This document shows positions 39,638 to 52,500 of a stretch of 64,000 nt of DNA, in pieces. Within the stretch, counting starts at the first letter, position 1; every line of letters begins with the position of its first letter. The notes under the pieces were generated by a model, which saw nothing but the letters and a program-made list of their open reading frames with translations, did not search any database and was not told where the DNA came from. The stretch spans positions 20,065,260 to 20,129,259 of the forward strand of contig NC_065530.1 of NCBI RefSeq assembly GCF_020184175.1, in the 5' to 3' direction. Made by a program: the position numbers and the translations under genes. Source of the DNA: Aphis gossypii. Taxonomy: Eukaryota; Arthropoda; Insecta; Hemiptera; Aphididae.

Positions 39638-42599
39638 GTTAACCTTTCCAATGGGTATAACGCACGTCGGCAATAATAAAAATAATGCTCGGAAATACTT
39701 TCGAGTGGCCGAACCGGTTCCGATGTACGCCTTCGGGTCAAAGGTTTAGCATTCACACACGGCGGGGTCGGACCCTTATTGGATTTTCGCGCCGCCTCGT
39801 TTAAATAAGTTTTTATTGTCATTCATAAGCCTCTTGCATTCATACACATCAGAATTACAGAAAGAAGGCAGTCCCTATAATATGTTAATATATCATTGGT
39901 CGTTTATTTTGAGTATTTTTTTTTTCCTTTGACCTACAATAACAGCATCCGAGTGTGTCGGAGTAGATATCAGAAGTAGTAGTAAAGAAAAATCGACGCT
40001 ATAAATAAAAGATAAACATTCTCAGGTTCTGGCGAATAAAAAATATATACGGAGGGTGTTTGTATAGCAGTCCTAGGGGGTATGCGATTGTGTGTTCCAC
40101 AATCTAAGTAATGCATTTATTGATGGAGGATTACACGTCGTTTGCGCTGATGATAAATTAGATCAGTTACATTATACGAGTTCAAAATTATACATTTCTC
40201 AACTGTGACTAATATTGACATTGACAAAGTGCATTATTATTACGATCAAGGATAAATAATACACGTTGCTCTTACAACTAATTGCCAAGGAAGAAACAAA
40301 ATATATATTTTACTAATAAAAACATTATTTTTAAATGTATTTGTACAAGAAAAAAAAATATATATAGCACATACTTGAATTATATAAATTACAGTATTAT
40401 GTTATATAACGAACTGTCTGATTATTTTAAGAATGATAAAAAAACCAGAAAATGTAAACGTTTTGTATATTATCTTACCACAATTTTCACAACACTTCAC
40501 GATACTTAATAATTATTGTACAACAACAGTATAAACAATATAAATGCACATAATCGAAATTCAGTTTTTGATCAAATCTTTTTTTTTTAAATAAATTCAA
40601 CTGCAGCGTAGACAATAATAATTTAGTTACACGTGCAAACGAGCTGTTTACAATCTTATTAGTCTATAATATAGGATAGGTATATTACTATTATATTTCG
40701 GCTGTCTGTATTTAAATTGTGCGGTTTGATGGCAACAGTCATCAGCCCTATAATCGAATAAACTATAAGTGTAAAAATCGTTTCGCCCGTACGCGGTAAT
40801 GTCACGAAACGGAAGACACGATTTTCCGAGCTGGTATACACAACGAACCGTATTCTGTGGCCTGTGCGCATAATAATATAGGACGTATATTATGTATAAT
40901 TAATGTCGCATAAGCCGATGCCACGTTTCGCTAATACTTCCCGTCGGAATCATGAAAATGCCTTTAATCGGCTTATACCTAACCTGTACGTATATATGAT
41001 TTACTGCCACCACACAAAGACAATGATTGATCGTACCGTCTACTTACGCAGACCTATATAATGTAATAATAATAATAAAATAAGTATTGTCAATTAGAAG
41101 TTGATACAAAACTGCAGACGTTTCACGGTGAATCTGTAAAAGCGACGCCAAATAGAGTATAATGATTTTTCAAACAAAATTATTTAAAATTTACAGACTC
41201 TCCCGCGCTATAGGTAATAATGTTATTATCATACGTCAAGTTGTCAAAGACTAAATGTATTATGTTCTTTTCACTATTAAATAACTTCAAGGGGTTTCCA
41301 AATGCATATTGAAACAAACCTAATTAGATAAGTATTACACTATTGTGTGATAATTTAACAATGATGGAAATGTACTATTGTAAACAATTAAATATAAAAC
41401 ATTTTAATACGTTTATATTAGACGAATATTGGAATATATTTTTATATGATTTTGCAATTTTCTAAATCTTGAAATCTTTTTTAGATAAAATCAAAAATCT
41501 TTAAAATAAAAACAAAATAATATTATATGCTCTTTGTGAGTTCAAAGGAGAAATATAAAGATAAATTGCTCGAACAAAAAAAAAATACTAGCTATCAAGT
41601 ATACACATCTTTCAAACGATTGAATAAAACTGCTTATACTAAACAATGTCAATTTTTAAGAGCCTGTATAAGTTACTGAATGGCTCGCGTACATATTACA
41701 CTGTCATTCTTTCGTGGTTATTTAAATAAAAAATATTTTGATAGACATTTAATTCAAAACATAAAAATATATTTAGCATATTTAAGCACTTTGTGACCTT
41801 ATTCGTATTTGTTTGAGAACTTTCGCTGTTTTAGATGTGTTCAAGTTTTGAACACATTGGCGTAGCTACGGTTTTTGCATTTTTAGACTATGTTTAGTGT
41901 ATGTGTATATATTAAAAAACTACCTTTAAATTTAAAAAAAAAACTTTTTACTTAAAAAGTGACTTTGCCACAATATCTGTCCCTCGACAGCGAGAGTAAA
42001 CTTTTTTATGATTTTGTTTTATTTGCGACCAAAACTATTATAATTTACTACCCATCGTATAGTTTCAATGTTTTTTCTTCGTATATTTTGTAAACCAGAC
42101 AAACAAAAAAAAAAACCTTTTCACAGTTATCTTTACCTTAAATATTCATATACAAATATAAAACAAAATCAATAAAATATACATAAAATTGATAAATTAC
42201 CTATATTATTCTCTAACGAAAAAAAATATTTCTAATAATAGTTTTTTTTTATTTTTATAAATTGTAATAACATTTTAATTACTAACATTGTGTATGCATA
42301 TTACATATTTATCTAGTGGCATAATAGTGAAACGATAAATATTGTATAATATATACTATTTAATAAATCATTATCATTTGAAATTATTGTATAAGCGTGA
42401 AAAGTTTAAATTGAAATAAATCAGCAAGTTCGTATAATTCAGCAGACCGAAAACGAGCGCAACTAACCATACAAACTCTTCTCAAAATATAATACATATA
42501 AAGTGCAATTGTCTGTGTTGGTGTGTTTTATTTTATAGCACTCGCTATGAGTTTTTCAAGTTCTCCGAAAAATATTAGAGCATTTAATTTATCGTTTTA

Positions 42600-43462
42600 G
42601 TGTTGCTCGAGTAGTATAGGTATCCCGGTGCAATGGGTCGCGTATTTGCGTCCGACAACTTATTATTTTTATTTTGGCACCGCGCATATAATAAGATTTA
42701 ATTTTTTTTTTTTTTTTTGTTACGACTATTATAATATAGGACAGGTATTACCCGCTTATCGGAGGTCGTATTGTTTTTGTTTTTGTTTCTTCACCCTCTG
42801 CTACGCGTGTTAAGCACACCACACGCCTGAGTTATGTGCTAGCCCCGTCCGACTATCTCGAAGGTATTTTTTCCCGACCGCAATTTATTTGGCACGTCCG
42901 CAGCTATACGCGACCAATGAATCTTAACGCGCCACCGCCACCACCTCCACTTCCGACCGTAAAACGGAATTTACAATTTCTGGGCGACACGCGGAGAAAC
43001 AGTTGAAAATTTATACGCTGACGGGAAAATTTGGAAGGTAGTTTCTAACCATGTATAATACGCTTTAGATCATCATGGTGGCTATATAGATAATAATATG
43101 GGGGTGAGTGGGTGTGGTCGTTTAACGACGAAACGGGTAGAGTGAAAAATAAAGGAGAAAGAAAAGTACCACCTACCTACTCAGTGTATGGAATAAAAAC
43201 GTTTTAAGACCAATTTCTTCTTTTCGTAGATCAAACGCACCCTTATTGTTCGTTATCCGCCACCCGCCACCGCGTGACCCTATACGTTCAGTGATAGGGT
43301 TACTCGGAGGGTTTAATCACATGCGTGGGCGTCGTCTTTTCAACGTCTAGTAGTGTTTTTTCCTCCCCCTCTATCTTTAAATGTCATCTTCGTAAGGAGG
43401 TGGGGAGTGAATTAAAATTTCAAAACCTTAACCGTTTTCGGGGATCTAGTTCAGTTTTGAGC
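42600..43462 (+). promoter_or_regulatory. Candidate internal promoter and 5' leader
   Basis: GC-richer, CpG-containing block directly upstream of the Met exon at 43463. It has a CCAAT at 42914-42918, a CCACCGCC-rich stretch and pyrimidine runs. The leader holds small upstream ORFs (ATG at 43321 with 9 codons, and a 4-codon one near 43380). The Met reading frame is open back to a TAG at 43295. A pyrimidine tract followed by TAAG at 43396 could instead be a splice acceptor, so this block may be partly intron. Confidence 0.4.
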
Positions 43463-43582
43463 ATGGACCAGTGGATCACGTATCAATATCCTGACGGGTA
43501 CAGCTACTACACCAATAACAATAATTGCAATTACAACAATTACGGTTACGACTATAACCATGCCAACTACCAGTATCCCGAG
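43463..43582 (+). CDS. Trerf1-like: Exon 1 (Met exon): Tyr/Asn-rich N-terminus
   Basis: Starts with MDQWITYQYPDGYSYY and continues with Asn/Tyr-rich sequence to YQYPE; 40 codons, donor GAG/GTAAAA. The ATG context (AGC-ATG-G, A at -3 and G at +4) is good. Exit phase 0 joins the zinc-finger exon. The low-complexity Tyr-rich composition suggests a disordered segment. Two readings are possible: an alternative first exon from an internal promoter, or an internal exon extended upstream to an acceptor at 43396/43397, which keeps the frame open (EVGSELKFQ... into MDQW). The first seems simpler. Confidence 0.75.
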
Positions 43583-46500
43583 GTAAAAACACACACCCGC
43601 ACACAAACGCACTTACTCGCAGACATTATTATTGTTATATTATATTATTATTTGTACTTGGTACCGTAATAATAATAATTATTATTATTTGTAGATCGAT
43701 TATGCTAAAATTGTTTATTATTAGAACACGACATATTGCTTTAGTTATTAAGACTTAGACTTTTGTACCGATGTAAAACTAATCTGTTCTTATTTATTAT
43801 TATTATATTATTATTATGAAAACACTGGAAATAATAAAGTTATATTAGTTTGTCGCCAAACACTGTTCAAAACGTTGTGCTTATTATTTTTACTCTTAGT
43901 GTATATTATATTATAATAGTTACTATTTACAACAAATCTAGTGATTAATTATTTGAATAATATTTATTTGAATTACATACTTTTATTATTGGATGTATTC
44001 TTTTTATGATAAAGCTATGTAAAACAGTAAAAAATAATCAAGTAGATTACCTACATAAACATTTGTTTTATATTACATCGTTATTATACAAATTTATTTA
44101 CTACAATGTTATAATTTTTCGTTTTGTTTTTGTATTATTGCTACACGAGTAATATAGTATGAGTATTGAGTAATGATGAATTATTAGTAGATTTTTGTCC
44201 CCAATGTAATGAGTATTAATTTTTGCCGTTAAACCAAATATATCAAAGCATAATAATTTAAAATCGATAGTAATATTTTGTTTCGAACCATTATAATGGT
44301 TTTAATTTTAATAGCAATAGCAATAGCTTGCCATCCATTTTCAGAGATCGTTCTTTTGAAAGTGGAATTATAGAATATTAACCTACATTATTATTTAAAT
44401 GTATCGCCTAAATATAAACATTATTGTTTTTATTGATTTATTTTTAGGAATTTAAATTATAACATAAATAACAATTTATTTAAATTTATTTTTAACAACG
44501 TCATAAATATATTATTTTATTTATTATTTCTTAAGAAAAAAATTATTTTACACCAACTTAAATTGTAATAAGAAAATTAAATTTATTCTAAGACAAGTTT
44601 AATCTAACAAATCAAATTTCAAGTACAATTTTTTGTCAAATCAACATTTTTTAAAGTTTCTCGGAAAAAAGTTTCATTTTAACAAAACAAAGCTACGTCA
44701 AATTACTACGTACCCTTACTATTTTTTTTTTAAATTGCAAAATAAAATGAACATTTTATCAAAAAATATTGACCTTTGGATTCTACAAAAACGCTTTTCT
44801 TTATAAAAAAAATATTATTATTATCATGGTGCTGTATTTTCTACTCAGCGTTTTAACAAAAAACAATAGCAACCTATATAATTAATGTACGTTACACATT
44901 TATAATATATTTGAATGGTTCGATTTTAATTTATAATAATAATGACTATTATTATTATTATTATTACTATTACCATTTGGTAAAAATGTAACTTATTATA
45001 CATCGGTAGTGAGCTTAGAAAAAAAGACTCACAACGTTTCGGTGAAACAAATTATTGAGTTTATTTTTCAATAAATATTTAATGGGTTTTATATTTTTAT
45101 ATTTGGTTATAAATTATATGCAAGTACGAGTCTGTCAAATAATATTAATAACAATATAGCTAATCAATGCTTCGATGTATTTTGTTCGACAGCAAAATGA
45201 ATACGGCCGACGGCCAAAACACATTTAATATTTTATTTTTCAGAATATCTCTAGTCTCCTAATAAACCTAAATAGTTAATTCACCACGATTGTTATTGTA
45301 ACTGACACACTCTGTTGCGTACATTGTATTATTAATAACTAATAAGACGTACACTTTTACCCTATTTTATATTATAATAATATTTTAGGCGTGTCCACAA
45401 CTTTTTATTATTGTCGTCTCCGTATATATTATTATAAATAATAACATGTAAACGTTATTTGCAGTACGATGAGTACAAGCGTTGTTTCGTTATTCCACCG
45501 CATCGTGTATCGCCCGAGTCTTAACCCCGTCCCGTACACGACATTCAGCCCGTTTTCAAAATCTTCATCTACCCATTTCTGTATACGTTTCTATACATTT
45601 CTATATAGTTATATACCTATACCTATGTAGTGGGAAAAACGAGCGCAGGCGAAAAGAGCTTTTCGTCGAGCGACTATTGAATTAAAACCTCTCGCGTTCA
45701 TTGTCGTCGAAATCCAATTAGTCGCACCTCCGGCGACGACGGCGGCGATTGGCGGTGGATGCGATGGTGTGGGAAGGCTGTTTTTTCGACGGGCTTTCGG
45801 AATAATAATAATAATTTAATTTCGATTTAAACGGGATGGTGCGTTCGTTTAGGTCGGGAGTAGAAAGCGGAGTGGAGTTTTCCGGTTAAACTCATACACC
45901 GAACGATTTTCTACTACTAAACCCCGTAAACGAGGCACGGACGATGACGATTGAACATTTTCCATTTTTTCTCCCTTCTTTTCGGCTTTTTACATTATGT
46001 TTACCGAACGAACAAAATATATTATAATATATAGTTTGCGCAAAATAATGACACGTTTTTCATTGTTGGGCGTGGGCACCGTTCTTCAGTGATATTCCGA
46101 CAGTTTGAAAAAAAATATATAATAAAGACTGTTCTTTTATAAAAAAATACGAGAGGTGGGAAAATAATTACTATAGGTACATATTTTCACAGGCGTATTA
46201 TTACTTTATATTATAATATATACATGTAATTTTTAAAACCATCATAATAATAAAAAATTGTCTTTTGTTTCGTCAATTTAACTTTTCTTATTACTTTTTA
46301 CTCAACATTATCATTGTGAAAAAAATGTATTTTATTCATAAATAAGATGAAACAATCATATTTATATCTCAGTAATAGATTATAGGCATCTAACTATCAA
46401 AAATATTTTAATGCAGAACTGCAATAAAAACAGCCTCAAGTAGTGGTTTTTTCATATTAAACAATACCTAACTATAAAAAAAGTTGTTGATTTTTATTAT

Positions 46501-49500
46501 TACGAACAATAATTATTATAACGATAAATAATATAATGTTTAATACAATTTTAAAATTTCCAACTTTCCAATCGCTCATTTTTATGTTTATTCAAAAAAA
46601 CACATTTAATTAATTGAAGTTTCTATTAATATATATATAATATATAAATACTACAAGTTAAAATAAATTACAACGACGTGAAATAATGTAGAATCTATAA
46701 ACATATGATTTATATTATGCAATTTGACTAAAATACTAAAATGTCATGTGCTGCAAAAATAAAATAATTTGTGTTTGTATTTTACCTAGGTATAGTTATT
46801 ATCGTACATATCGTTATAATGTTACAAACATAACCAACGATTCCGTCAGTTTTTTGTCCGTTAATTTTTAGTCAATATATTATGCGCTTTCTATAATAAG
46901 CAAATTACGGTGACTTATGTTAGTTGACTAATAATATCATGATATACTTTTCCTTTTAGACCTCAAACGGCCCAACAGACTCGGCAAACAACAAACAACA
47001 GCACTCACAACCCGCTGCCGTTGCAGTGCAACCTAAACCAGAACAAAAGCCCGTGGAATGTAACCTGTGCCATCGAAAGTTTAAAAACGTACCAGCTCTA
47101 AATGGACACATGAGATTGCACGGAGGATACTTTAAAAAGGTCAGTAGTTTTATTTGTGTGCATGTACGTTATTTTGACTCGACGCGTTACCTGCGCTGTG
47201 TACACAATATAAATATTATATTCTTTAACACATAATTCTAAGTACCAACGTGTTTGATACGAAATTCAGTACAAATATATGTATTTCACTCAAACGTATT
47301 CCGTAATGTAAATTAAAAACGTAATAATAATATAAAAGCAAATACATTTTCAATTTGTACGCTTACAGAATCAAAGTTTTTGAATATTCATTCTAAAATT
47401 AAAATAATTATATAGTCGATACAATTTTCATTAGAAACTGTCGACGACGTTTATTCTTTACTATATTTGTATTATTATGTTAAATAAAAAAATTAATTTG
47501 TAATTCAATTTGCAGGATATAGTTAAATTAATTTTGGTATTAAACGAATTTCGTTTTTATTTTACATTTTTTATGAAATATAATACACGTGATTATTAAT
47601 ATTATACTGGTATATACGAGTAGGTTGTAAGTTTATTTACGTAAGAAATTATAATTTCGAGTTAAAACAGTTGGGTGGAGTTCAACTTTTTGTATACAAA
47701 TGCTTTGTATGTACAGTACCCTTCGTACTGTCAAAATGACATATACACTCTAATTTCCAGCAACATGCGTTTTTTCCTACTGTACTACCCAGTCCCGGCA
47801 GTTAGATTTGACCCGTAATAAAGATTTTTTCCCTCTCTCACTTCCCCAGAAAATTTATCCCGCCTTCTGGTTCACTAATTAACGTACAACCGAAATTTTA
47901 ACCAATTATCTCCACTAGCTCGGAAATCCCGAAAGGTTTAACGAGACGTGAGTTCGATCAATGGGAAATACCAAACGAGAGGAAAACACGGTTTCGGGGT
48001 GGGATGGAAACCATGCGCATATCCAAATTGAATTTTTCATTTACAAGGCTTCACACTTTCCTGGATTCAGTTTGAATCGGGGTGAGGAGGAAGGGGCCAG
48101 ACAGTTATCCGATGTTCAAAGAGATAGAGTATGACAAAGAGATCTATGATAACGTTTCTAAAAGAGATTATCGACGATGACTTCAAAAGAATTGTTTTTG
48201 TGTACTCGTATATGGATGTAGGTATGTCGCATATATAATAAATGTGTATACTGCGCTTATGTATATGTTTATGTACAAACATATATTATGTATAGCACTG
48301 TAGCTAAACTAAGTCCTAAACAGTACCAAATTGAGAACTCGATTAATTGAGAACCAATCGAATCACTATAACTACTTAGTATAATTAATAAATATGATTA
48401 ATTATTATTTCATTGTGAATTATAAGATCAATCAATATTACTTGCAGACTTCAAAATATAAAATCAGTTCAATAACCGAGTGAGGTATAATTTACAAATA
48501 TATACGGAACTTCGATTTATAATTTCGTACATTTATCTTAACATTGTTTTTGCTTAGGTTTTTCTGTTTTATTTTTTATAATATAAATTATAAATAAATA
48601 CATTTATCAATATAATGCCAGATAAAATGTAAACATACCATATTGGAAAAATACATACAAATAACACAATATCAAAATAACTAAAATTATAAGTGATTAC
48701 TATTATAAATATCTAATGACTCATAGATCCATTAAATTTTCTGCAGATCAAAATTCTTAATTTGACAACATGTGAATACATAATATTATAAATTTATAAA
48801 TTGTTGTCATTTTGTAAAACAATGTGAACGTTTGTGTTATTAAATACAATATCTACTAATTATTATTTAATTTTTTATTCCTCATATAATATGTGCATTA
48901 TACTTAGGCATTAAGCATATTTTTCTTTTAAAGACAAATTCATAAAATAAGCGATACATTAAAATCTAATCAAATTATTAGCTGATTATCTAGCAACTTG
49001 ATGTACCTATTATCAACTAAAAAAATCACCTACAAATCTCATATTTTTTCAAATTTTTTTCAATATACCTAGTGTTATAACTTTAATATTGTCTTTAAAT
49101 AATTTTAATAATTGTGAATGTGACGTATAAATTTTTCGCATTATAATATTATTTAATTTTTAATATTAATACATTTATACGTTATACATAGAATTATTTA
49201 TTTTGTTAATAAATGTACAATAATATTGTACTATCATATTTTAAATTTTTAACATCTCAAATACCGGATTTGAATACATCCACAACATAAACTGGTTTTT
49301 CAATTTGTCGAAGCCAAAATATAAATAAACAAATGATTTTAAAAAAATGAAATATTAAATTTATATTTTTAAATTTAAAAAAAAACATGAAAATAATTAC
49401 ACTCATTTTTACGAAATAATATTAACTTCTCTCTATTTGTAAATTTTCTTGAATGAATTTCAAACATGAATCTCATAATGGAAAATTCTGCATAAATCAA

Positions 49501-52500
49501 TACCAGAACGGGAAGTCTAGTCCCTCACTCTATTTAGTTATATAATTAGTTTTGCCTATTGGTATATAAAAAAAATTGAGCGACTAGATGTACACACTAC
49601 ACGTTAAATCAATTAACAACGAAAACTATTATCATAAACAACCCTTTTACAAGTCGGGTCATGTCTGCGAACATATACATATAAGTACACTTGTTTACAT
49701 TATATAGAATATATATATATGTATGTATGGTATTATGCTTATTTAGGTACCTACTAATCTATATATGAACAAATAACGTGCAATGCAGTGTTATATGCGT
49801 GCTTCGAGTCTGTACCTGTCCCAATACACATCGCCACATACTCGTGTATATATATATATATATAATATAATATGTATATATCCTTAAGGAAACATAACAC
49901 AGAGGTTTCCTGCAGAGACGTAACGAGTAACTGAAAACCAATTTGAATATTTTCCACGACGGCCGGAAATGTTTTACAAAGAAACGGATATTTACATTGA
50001 ACACTCAATCAAACTTTCGTATTTACACTGACGTACTCGGCGAACAAATCACTTTGTGTTTACGAACGTCGTTTCTTAGGTTTTTGAAGGAAAATAACCT
50101 TTTTCTTCTTTGATCTCGTTTCAGAGTATACTGCATTAAAAGCGGGAGTTTCCCATCCCTTTTTATTACTATTATTATATATACATTTTTTTTGTCATGA
50201 CAATTATTCACCTCTAAGGCAGACGGTTTTATTTAATAAATTATGTCGTAGCTAAGGACTAAAAAGGAGATATTGCCGTCATATTACTTTTTCTTTTTTT
50301 GCTTTTCATTAAATTAGAAAAATGCGTTCACAAAAAAAGTTACAAACTGCAATAAGAAAATAAATGTATGTTATATGTTTTAAATTAAATTACAAAATAA
50401 ATGATGTTTACTATTTTAGAAACATTCTCATTTTTGGAAAAAAATTAAATAAATAGAGTGAGATTGCTATCGTTTTTTAATTTCGTAATGTGTACTGTGT
50501 TTTGAAGACGCCTAGGGTCATACTTTTCACAGAAATCTTTGTCTTTCATTCATGTACAACGACTAAAAGATTATTTTTCCCCATCGCTCATATATTATAA
50601 TACATAATATTCACCACAAAATGATTTTCATTTCTGAATAGTTATTGTATAAATCAAAAGTAATATAGGATATTAAATATTGAACATTTCTGTGTCATTA
50701 ATGTTAAGAAAAATATGTTGTATAACTGATTCTACAACATTATATGATTAAACCCAGTTCATTAATGATACTCGTCTTTACAGTAAATAATATTATTATT
50801 TAAATAAAACATTCAAAAAACAATTAATTAGAATAAACAATTAAGATATTGTGAGTCGTTTTTAATTAATTTATATTATATTATTATGATTCTTAGATTT
50901 TTATTTTGGTCCATAAAAAATTTTACTTCGCTTTTAAGTTGTTTCCAAACAATTTATGTTACTAACTAATAACTTTTTTACTAATTTAGAAATGTTTTAT
51001 TTTTAAATAGTAATTTACACTGAGTTTTTTTGGACAATGTTAAAAATTTACGAGTTAGAAATTAAAGCCTGATTGCTAAACTTTGTGATCAATAGGATTC
51101 ATTTACGACTTATTCCGAAACTTACATGACATTATTATTAAAAAAAAGTAAATATAGCGAGAGAATAGGTCTGAGTTCTTGATTGGAAACAGTAAAAAAA
51201 TGACTTTGTTGTAAACGTAGTTTAAGAGTAGTATTTAAAGTAAATATTTAAATTTTCAACAGATCTTTCAGAAAAAGTTGTAGTCTTCATGAATAAGGTA
51301 TAAGAATACACATATACTCATAGATTAAATATAACTATAGACAAACGTAAAAATTGTGTTCAATATTATAATTAAATTAATGTTAATAATGGATTGATTT
51401 CCGTTGTATAATAATATATGATTTATATTGAAAATATAGACGAGATATCTAAATTTTAAATTTATTTTTAGTTCTGTAAAATAGTTTTCAATATAATAGC
51501 AGGTACTCCATTTGAAATAATACACTTCTAATTTAATGTTATGGATACTTTAAATACTATTCCGACTGATTGCATAATATACATTTTAACTAAATATTCA
51601 ACAATATAGAATAAAATATTATAAATTGTATTATTTTTATAAAACTAAAATACACCTTGTGAAATTAAAATTGGCCTATAACAATAAATTACAATAAAAA
51701 ATTCTATCGATTTCGCGAATTATGTTTAAAACCTTAAGAATTGAAATTTGTATTAGATATTATATTAATAGGAAACTTACCCACATAAATTATACTTCTG
51801 AACATAAAATACATATTATACTTACAATACCTACATTATGCATGGCTATCTAATTTTTAACAATACCATAAATTAAATATATACCTATTGTATAGTGTAA
51901 TAATTTACCAATAATATATAGATAGGTACGTAATCGATATTATTTTTATGGCAGATAATTCGAATTTTATTACTTTATTCCTCGCATCGCGTTAGGGAAT
52001 TGATAAAATATAAGGTATTTTTTTTTCAATTATTGTCAGTCATTATTATCTTTGTGATAAAAAGTCCATTGGCAACCATATCAATATTCTATATACCCTC
52101 TAAATCTGCATATTATGCCATTCTATCAAGCACGCCCCTCCAAAACAAATCATTATTTAATCCCGACAGACCGCTATATTATAAAACCATATGCAGCGAG
52201 TGTTTGTCTGTGTGCATGTGTGTGGGTGAATGTGGGTGTATACGAGTATTTGTATAGGAGTACATAGTTTAATATCTGCCAGCCTTTTCCTCCCCTAATA
52301 TTAATTACAGAAATGCCCCACACGTCCCTCCTGCTGCTGCCTTGTATCGGCAAGAAGTCCCAAAATGTTTTGCCATTACTTTGCCTTACTCCATCCCGGT
52401 CAACTGATTTATCATGTTGATTACTATAGGGGTTTAGTTGATGCAAAAACCGCAATGAACTATTTCGATCTCCAAAAAGGTGTCAGGCTGTGAGCAGGAG

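Larger units (their letters stand above)
30997..42420. other. Putative long intron, right part
   Basis: GC-richer islands at about 31.4-32.5, 33.6-34.7, 36.0-36.5 and 39.0-39.8 kb, separated by AT-rich DNA. Holds a TG microsatellite (34483-34506) and an 11-bp-arm inverted repeat (39605-39637). ORFs in the islands (for example 31467-31850) overlap ORFs in several other frames on both strands, which is typical of GC-rich non-coding DNA. No supported gene. Confidence 0.45.

Noticed and set aside
48296..48365. Possible third pogo-like element (GAGAACTCGATTAATTGAGAACC region)
   Set aside because: Weak internal symmetry only. Ends and TA target sites cannot be defined.
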